Shown here one piece after another: positions 57,101 to 64,000 of a DNA stretch of 64,000 nucleotides. The DNA lies in assembly GCA_021432605.1 (NCBI GenBank), contig MU271145.1, positions 1,240,001 to 1,304,000 on the forward strand, read 5' to 3'. Every line of letters starts with the position of its first letter. Position 1 is the first letter of the stretch. The notes beneath the pieces are model-generated. The model was not told the DNA's origin and searched no databases. It was given only the letters and a program-made list of their open reading frames with translations. The stretch comes from Coniochaeta sp. PMI_546 (Eukaryota > Ascomycota > Sordariomycetes > Coniochaetales > Coniochaetaceae). The translations under genes were made by a program, and so were the position numbers.

Positions 57101-57818
57101 TCCGAGAGACCATGGGAACAATCCCAATGACCGCCAGCGCCCGGGTTCACGGCACACAGGCTCCACTGCACAGCATCATCAGCAGCAACACTCGCACCAG
57201 CAAGCTCAAAGCCAACAGCAGAAGCAGCAGTCCCAGTCACAAGGTCAAGCTTCAAGTCAGTTCACGGCAAGCAATGGCCAATTTTACAACTCGGCGAACC
57301 CCGCCGGGAACGCAACTAATTTCGAGCTTGGTTACGGTATTCCGAGGAGTGAAAGCGCCGAGCCGCCGCTAGCGCAGCAATATCAAGCATTCGGTGCTCA
57401 AGCAGGACTGTACAATACCGTTAACCCTGCGCTTGCCCCTGCTGCCATGCAAATGCAGTATCAGCAGAGCATGATGGCCCGGGGAGGTCCCCCCATGAAC
57501 AACTTCTATCCAGCAATCCAAGCTGGATTCGGTGGCTACCATACCCCGAGTCCCTCAATTGACCAGTATCGCGGACAGAACCTGGTCAATGGAAGTCCCA
57601 TCCAACCGCCTGTCCCTTCCCAGGTTGGCCCCATGCCCAACAACCAGAGCCCTTATGGTGCGCCCGGCTTCAGTCTGCCCATGGGCATCAATGGCTTCGG
57701 ATACTCTGGCATGAATGGGCTGCAGCAACAGCAAAACGTGCCGTACATGCAGGATCAGGGCAACAACAGACGCGGTCGTGTAGGTTATAACCAGCAATTT
57801 GCTAGAGACCAGTTCTAG
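54143..57818 (+). CDS. JSN1: Jsn1/Puf1-type RNA-binding protein (RRM and PUF repeats)
   Basis: This large RNA-binding protein combines an RRM with Pumilio repeats, the layout of yeast Jsn1/Puf1 and Puf2, which bind mRNAs of membrane and mitochondrial proteins. The model joins 54143-54384 and 54452-57818 (1,202 residues). The intron (GTACGC to CGTAG) joins LFSKR to AREIQAQEG. The N-terminal 450 residues are disordered and Ser/Pro-rich. The RRM is at about 453-530 (SALWLGSIPTSTTTSTL, then CGFVNYERVDSA). PUF repeats span about 586-950, with repeat cores such as LGNTVVQKLFEHC, NGTWAAQKIIEVC and YGNYVLQGCL. A Gln/His-rich stretch follows near 987-1014, and the tail is Gly/Asn/Met/Gln-rich and prion-like. 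Upstream reading frames may control its translation. Confidence 0.93.
57169..57262. repeat. CAG/CAA-rich low-complexity stretch in the PUF gene
   Basis: Interrupted CAG and CAA codons encode a Gln/His/Ser-rich segment after the PUF repeats. Such tracts vary in length and promote condensate formation in RNA-binding proteins. Confidence 0.75.
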
Positions 57819-59740
57819 AGTGGAGACTGACGACAACTCAGCAATGGTGATTTGACTCATATGCGGTCCTTGCCATATTTTGTCTCTTAGCAGAGCTTTT
57901 GTCGCATCTACCTTCTCCCCTCTCAAGAAGGGAACCTCTCGTTCATTCTTCTCATGTGTACGAATAGTGAGAAAACAACATATTTCTCCCGAGGATCTAC
58001 GTCATTCTTGCAAACGACAAAGAACCGTACCGAGATCCCAGCAGCATTTAGAGCTACGCGTTGTCATGGCCCAGAGCTAGGGATATCTCGGCCATTCTAC
58101 CAACCATATGCCATCGGCTTCCATTATCCTGGTCCTATTTTGGCCTTTCAGGCGTTGAATCTTTGTTTAGTCTAACGACATCACTCGCTGGATGCTCTAC
58201 GACATTTGACCGACGTCCATTTTGACGGCTTTCACCATAAATATTTTACGTACCCTCGCCAGAGTCTGAGGCTAGACCTCCAAGATGTTTGGCGAGAGCG
58301 GACTTCGGAAGTGTGACGGCGAATCTATCGTTTACCGGACACTGTTCTTTTCATTTCGGCGGCGGCCATGAGGGATCTTTGATGGCGCGATAGGGAAATA
58401 ACGCATGACTGGTACTTCATGCGATGATGCTCTCAGATAACCTCGCCATAGACGCCGGTTCCATGACGTTTTCGGGGTGGGCCTTTAGGCCTGATCTTCT
58501 TTCCGCCTATCTTCCAGTACCTGGTCCGAACTTCTATTCAAAACGGGGTCTGTTTAGGTAGTTGGGTCGTATACCTAGCTAGTCACTTAGAAATGAATAA
58601 AAAGCGATGAAAATCTAACGGCTTGTGGTTGAGATCTTGGTTTGAGACTGTGTGTATGTCCAGACAGCGTTCGGCTGGGTATTGAGACCTGTTGTAGGTG
58701 GACGATTCATAGTAGGACAGACGCCAAACACTTTAGTAAAGTCTGATGATGAAGGCAATCTTTCATTTTCATTGCCATCCTTGAGTCGAACAACCCAGCA
58801 GCAGAGCTCCTATCTCCCGTGGTGCAGTCTGGAGTCTATCCTACACGCCCAGAATCTCGTTGACTTGATAGTACCTGTCCTTCTCGTCCCGTGCTCTCAT
58901 TCTCTCTGTTCAGTCTATGCCCTTGACCTGCACGTGTCATTCTGTCGCGACACCATGAAAACAACGCCAGAACACCCAAAGAAGCACGCAAAAACACACA
59001 GGATCATGAAGCCGTGCTTGCTGCTGCTATCTTAACCGACACCCAAATAGGCATGCTAGAAAATGCGGCGGGAAGAAGAAACGCAACGTGAAAGGCAGAG
59101 AAGGGAAAGCTTCAATGCCCAACAGTGTATGTATATATACAAGTCTTCATGAATGAAAAGGACCACGAGAAGACGAAAGTGGAATCACGGAAAGACAGTG
59201 TCTAGAAGAGAGGCAAGGAAACGGAAAGAGAACGAAGTAATTTGCTTGCGTCTGCGGGACGTCATCATACCTATTACACCATGGACTAACACATTCCATG
59301 TTGATCTACCCCTTCTTCCTGTGATTTCAGGTTTCCCTAAGGTGCCTGCTGCAGGAGCAAATTCCGGTTTTGCAAATCCGATGCCGGTATTCCGTCCGCT
59401 AATTTCTATATCATCCGCTGGTTGCAGTAATCGTTGTTTCGTTCATCCGCAATAAAACTTGGGTTGAGGACATCCTCCTTCTGATCCGCTTTGTCCGGAA
59501 AGTAAGAACACAATGGGAGGCAATGATCTGAATGCTCCCCTTCCTGCTATGCAAAGGGCTCCATGCCAGGATCTATGGAAGGTTGCCTCTATGCGAGGCC
59601 ATAGCCGAGATCCAACTCATGATTCAGTCGCGTTGTAATTCCGTTGATGACAGAAATGACATGCGCTGCGGAAGAGGGTGGTCGTAATGGTAGAATATGA
59701 ATGGGATAGGTGAAGAGGTGGGCCGTCGATTGAGCCATCG
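57819..59740. other. Convergent intergenic region
   Basis: This 1.9 kb lies between the stops of the convergent PUF and Rco1-type genes and should hold both 3' untranslated regions. Short open frames are not supported and no RNA gene or repeat is seen. Confidence 0.55.
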
Positions 59741-62700
59741 TTACTCCACGTCCATGGCGTCCTCTTCGGCTTCGGGCTTGACCTCGACGACCGGATGATC
59801 CGACGCAACAGCTATGACATCTTGCTCCGAGTCGTGCCTCGCCTTCTCGTCAGGCATGTCAGTAGCGGGCGGCGACGGGAGTTCCTTAGACTCAGCCGAC
59901 ACGGAAGCTGCAGCTGCAGCTGCCAATAGTCTAGTTTCAGCTGGCAAATTTGCGACAAGAGCATCGAACGGTCCACCAGGTGTCGAAAGGTTGTTGTCGG
60001 GTGGCTTGTCTGCTGTAGTTGGCGTTGCTGGCGAAGGAAGCTCGCCTCGACACATTAGAATGTCCTTGACCTGCGAGTGCATGGCCTCCAGTTGGGCAAG
60101 CATAGCACGGAGGCCTTGCTCGTCGGATTGGTTAAGCTTGGCAACATCACTAAGATGCTGAGGATTGGCGCGAGCCATCAGGGAAATCACAGTTGGGTCG
60201 GCATTGGCCTGTATGTACGTAAGTCTGAGAGCAACGAGTGAAAGAGAGTTGGTCGAGGGGAACTTACCAAAAGTGTATCGACCAGCGTGTCAACCCCGGC
60301 TGTGCCCTGCCCGCTCAGTTGAACGAGGTTCAATGCCGCTTGTTGCTTCTCTACGGTGCAAACATCCATCGCCTGTGGGGTGACCGGACGCCCAGGCGCC
60401 GCCGCAAGAGGTGCAATGGGCTTGCCCTTGCGATTCTTGCGAACTCTGTATGACGGTTAGCAATGAGACCTGCAACGCTGCTTCATTCGCGATGGACTAG
60501 GAAGAACGAACTTGTAGATGAAGTCAGCCTCGATACCCTTCTCGCGCAGGCGTTGCACCCGGCCGAAGGTGGTGCGGTCCTTATAACCGCTCTCATCCTC
60601 CGACTCCTCGTTGATGACCTCGATCCATCCGTTGTTGACATTGCCTCGGCTGTAGGCCGGAGTGATTTCCGCAGCGCCCTTGATCTTGCGGAAACGATGA
60701 GCTGGTCCGCGCACACCAGGAATCTTGGCCAAGAGGTCGTCGACATGAGCAGGGCATCTCCAAGTACGGAGCACCGGAGGTTGGGCGAGTGGAGGGTCGA
60801 GGCAGTCTATGTGCCACCAGAGACCGCAGACACTGCACGGCACAATAGCCCTATTATCTGCAGTAGGCTTATTGCATTGGTGGCAGATGACCGAGTTGCC
60901 CTCATTGTCCCGCAGGCGAAAGAAGTCGGGGGCCTCTTCTTCAATCTTCTTCTTGCTGCGCAAAGTGTCAGCTGACGTGGCCTGCATGGGCAGAAAGGAG
61001 CGAGGCCATCTTGATGGCATTCAAATCGCAACTGCGACTCATGACGAGGGGTGGAAGAGAACTTACCGAGAGGGCTTCTGGACAGTTACGATTTCCTCAT
61101 ACTCGCCATCAACGCCAATCCGTACGCCTTCAAAGTAGTCGCGGATCACAAGGGGAAGCCGGAAGGCACTCGAGTTCTTTGGGTCGAGCCTCTCAAGCAG
61201 AGATCTGAAGGCGCCCGAGTGAGGGCCAAAGCTATTGCGGTCGCCGAGACACACGTTGCAAAACCAATCCGCCGGCATTCGGTCCTCGAAGAGAGGAGGG
61301 TCAACGCAGTTAAGATGGAATGCTCGAGTGCAACCATCGCAACACAGCAGTTCACCATTGCCGCCGCATGACGAGCAATAGTCATCGTTATCGTCCTAGC
61401 GCCAAGAAGGTTAGAAGGATATCATTACGAGTGATCGTTGGCTGGGACATGGTGACTGTGATTTGTGCGGGATATTTCGGCAAATTGGCGCGGTGCTGTT
61501 GGATTGCCACTAAAAAAACAGGCAACCCCCAGTCGTGGGAGAAAGCATGATAGGAAAATGGGGGCGGGTTGGGGGGCATTTTGGTTGGGTGCAGTGCAGA
61601 GTTTGGGCGTGTCCGCTGTCCACACACGATCTTCACACTCATGGCTGCCTGTGGAAAGCAACAAATACGAGTGAAATGCTCGCTCAAGGAATCTTGCAGA
61701 AAAGGATTGAACTGGAGGAGGATGGAAGGAGGAGGAAGTGCTTGCTTACCTGGAGAGCACCGATGGGTGCCGGGCTGCTGCGTTCACCACTTGGCCGTGG
61801 TATTCCTGCCGACGTTCCATTCTTCTTCTTCATTGGTCTGAGAAGCACGTAAACATTAGCCGCAGTTCATTGAAGAAGCTTTCAAGATGATCTCAAGAGC
61901 TCATCGTCGCAGTATTGGCAAGATTTGCGCTTGACCGATTTCTGCCCAGCTCGCTCGGAGAGTCCGTGTTTTTTCGTGTGTGACGCGTCGTGAACAACAT
62001 GATCGGCTGTGCTGCGATCGACTCGCCAGTCTCACAAGTGTGTTTTGGACTCTGAAAGCCTGACTTCCGTCCGTACAGCGCGACTTCCTCGGCCATGGTC
62101 GCACTTGCAGACTGAAGGCAGCGCAGCGGCATATGTTCGATACGATGGTGAATGGGAGGAAGGCAAGATGACTGAGGGTTGTACTTACGATTGCTTGACG
62201 CGAGCGCCAGTTTTGGCCTTCTTTGCAGGGCGCAGAATAGGTGTTTCGGCTCGCGAAGTCGCTGCCGTTGACGCGTCATCAAGAGCGCCCGGTGGAAAAT
62301 GCGCTGTTGTCGGTGAGACCTCATCGTCCACCTCATCATGAGACCGCTTCCTTGAGGATCGAGTGCTTCTTGACGCTGCGGTCAAGTTGCCGTTCACAGC
62401 CTCGGTGAAAACAGGCGTTGCACCGGAGACCCGAGTAGACCTAGGTCTGAAGCGAGCGGCGTCACCTCCTGCTCTTGCTGCTTCATCAAGCCTGGCGCGC
62501 TCCGGATGTGGGTACTTCTCTCGTTCGTCCAGCTCGTGGCGATGATAGCTTTCCGGTAAGCTCGGACCGTTGGTGACATTTTTGGCCTTCTGACGTAGAC
62601 GAATCTTCTCGTCGTTGTCGTCCAGGCGACCCACCCGGCTGGCAAAGACCGGAATGGTCTTGTCCTGATGTGCACCGACAGCTTTGTAAGCGCTCTTCTT

Positions 62701-64000
62701 GGGCGGTGGTAAGTTAGGAAAGATAGGCGGCTCGATGAGAGCGGGCATGCTCGATGCTGCGGTGGCTGCAGCAGCGGTTTGTTGTTGTGAGCGGGTGGTG
62801 GTGGTATTATTATTATTGGCAGTAGTAGCAGGAATGATGGCGGGAGAAGAAGGAGTTGGAGTGGAGGGTGACACGTTCCGCTTCTTTTTTGGTGCGTTGT
62901 TGCGTTTCGGACGTGCTATTGGCTGTGGCGCTGTTGGTGCATTGGCATTGTCGCTCGTCTCGGCAGCGGGACTGGCGTGCGAGGGTGGAACATCAGGGAC
63001 GTCCCCGTCAGAGTCCATGATGCCGTCAGGCGGGGTCAAAGATCGAGCCGATGAGAGCGTAGAAGACGAGCTCTCAATGCTAGCGGCCCGTGTTTTCCGT
63101 CGCATTGACGGTGATTCAGTCAGCTTAGCCTTGCCATTGCCGCTTGCCGGCGCGCTGCCGTTCTTCTTCTTGCCGTTTGATGCCATCGCCTTCGGAGCGG
63201 GCGTCGCTGACTCAGAAAGCTTGCTCGATGACTTTCGGCGCTTCTTTGACGGAGTTTCGTCAATACGTGGTTGAGGCTCTTCCGGAAGCTTCTTGCGCTT
63301 CTTTTTCTGAGGTTCTTGTTCCTGTACCAATTCCGGTCCCTGGTCCTCTTCCTGCTCTTGGCCCCGTTCAGAGGTTGTCCGCTCGCGATCGGCACCGACC
63401 TGAGGCACCTCGAGTCTGACAAGATTGCCGTAAGGAGCTCGCTTGGGCTTGTGCGGAGTTGACGCGTTACTGGTAGCAGGAGGAATGAAATAGAGAAAGC
63501 CCTTGTTCCCTTTTTTCCCGTCCTTCTTCTTGGCGTTGAGAAGACGAGCAAACTGCTCAACCGTCTCGGCGTCGGCTGTCTGGGTGAAAACTTCCTGAAC
63601 CATTGATAGAAACTCGTCGTTGTCAGAGTTTTCATCGTAGAGCATTCGCAAGGCCCACGCTGTAGGATAGCGATAATGCTTGAGTGCTTCTTCCACAGCT
63701 GCCTCGACCACCTTGTCGGCCACATCTTTGATGCTCTCCATGACACGTGAAACGCTGCTAGCGGAGGTCTGCGTATGTTGCATGGAGGGTGACGTGTGGG
63801 AGGTGGAGCCATGTCTTCCGGCGCTGGCACGCGAGATGCTCCCGCGCGTGTTGACACTCTTGGTGCCCACCGAGACCGCCTTTGGGGCTGTCGGGGCCCA
63901 GTCACCGTCATCGTCGTCGTGACGGATGGGCTGCCTGCGTCGAGATGTAGGCAAAGGTGGTGGTGCTATCAGTCCCTCGTCCTCATCATCGTCGCCGTCC
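59741..64000 (-). CDS. RCO1: Rco1-type double-PHD protein of an Rpd3S-like complex, N-terminus cut by the window edge
   Basis: Rco1 is the PHD subunit of the Rpd3S histone deacetylase complex, which is directed to transcribed chromatin. The visible model is complement(59741-60208, 60268-60445, 60512-60955, 61067-61395, 61750-61837, 62189-64000), at least 1,105 residues. The frame stays open to the right edge, so the start lies beyond it. A long disordered, Lys/Ser-rich N-terminal part is followed by PHD1 in exon 61067-61395 (DDYCSSCGGNGELLCCDGC, then WFCNVC). A second, PHD-like finger is in exon 60512-60955 (CHQCNKPTADNRAIVPCSVC, then WWHIDCLDPPLA). The C-terminus is Ala-rich and acidic. One intron uses the rare donor GTTCGT. 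Another double-PHD family member, such as a Cph1/Cph2-like protein, is the main alternative. Confidence 0.87.

Noticed and set aside
1-64000. Search for transposons, virus-like elements, AT-rich RIP-mutated repeats, CRISPR arrays and biosynthetic gene clusters
   Set aside because: No terminal repeats, transposase, reverse transcriptase or capsid-like motifs were seen; gaps are not strikingly AT-rich; the methyltransferase and dehydrogenase are not next to any core biosynthetic gene.

Overview
The window is nuclear DNA of a filamentous ascomycete, most likely a Sordariomycete. The genes have short introns of about 50 to 70 bases with GTAAGT-type donors and CTAAC or CTGAC branch sites. Intergenic spaces are long, GC is moderate, and the protein set is typically fungal (Hal4-type and Cla4-type kinases, a DUF2985 membrane protein, a LaeA-type methyltransferase, an RRM plus PUF protein, an Rco1-type PHD protein). 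A lone 5S rRNA gene, as expected for the dispersed 5S genes of these fungi, agrees with this. I cannot name the species.

I support 18 protein genes and one 5S rRNA gene, with exons placed by hand. Left part (1-22700): a proline-rich protein of unknown function (32-1454, +); a Hal4/Sat4-type kinase (3472-5046, -); a CaMKK/Ssp1-type kinase with six exons (10050-12475, -); the TRAPP subunit Bet5 (13359-13979, +); a yippee/Moh1 zinc protein (15145-15543, +); an SLC35F6-type transporter (16157-17511, -); a DUF2985 membrane protein (18278-19696, -); the tRNA-splicing endonuclease subunit Sen15 (20753-21232, +); and a six-exon zinc alcohol dehydrogenase (21299-22655, -).

Middle part (22700-44000): a C2H2 transcription factor with a long leader (26883-28600, +); a LaeA-type methyltransferase (29625-31052, -); a 5S rRNA gene with a TATA box at -29 (33016-33133, -); a UDP-glucose 4,6-dehydratase (33697-35254, -); a triose-phosphate-transporter-family nucleotide-sugar transporter (38297-39536, +); the ribosome assembly factor Rpf1 (39990-41337, -); and glycyl-tRNA synthetase (41728-43945, +). 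Right part (44000-64000): the PAK kinase Cla4 (46790-49752, +); a Jsn1/Puf1-type RRM plus PUF protein (54143-57818, +); and the C-terminal part of an Rco1-type double-PHD protein that runs off the right edge (59741-64000, -).

Most genes are housekeeping or signalling and form no metabolic cluster. Three small groupings look meaningful. Rpf1 and glycyl-tRNA synthetase are divergent and share a 390-base promoter. The UDP-glucose 4,6-dehydratase and the nucleotide-sugar transporter are divergent neighbours that could form a deoxysugar supply pair. Sen15 and the alcohol dehydrogenase are tail to tail only 66 bases apart. I found no transposon, provirus, CRISPR array or tRNA. I found no clearly new system; the most notable observations are the two-start design of glycyl-tRNA synthetase, the solitary 5S gene, two in-frame stop-free introns, and a nuclear-signal-like tail on the sugar dehydratase.
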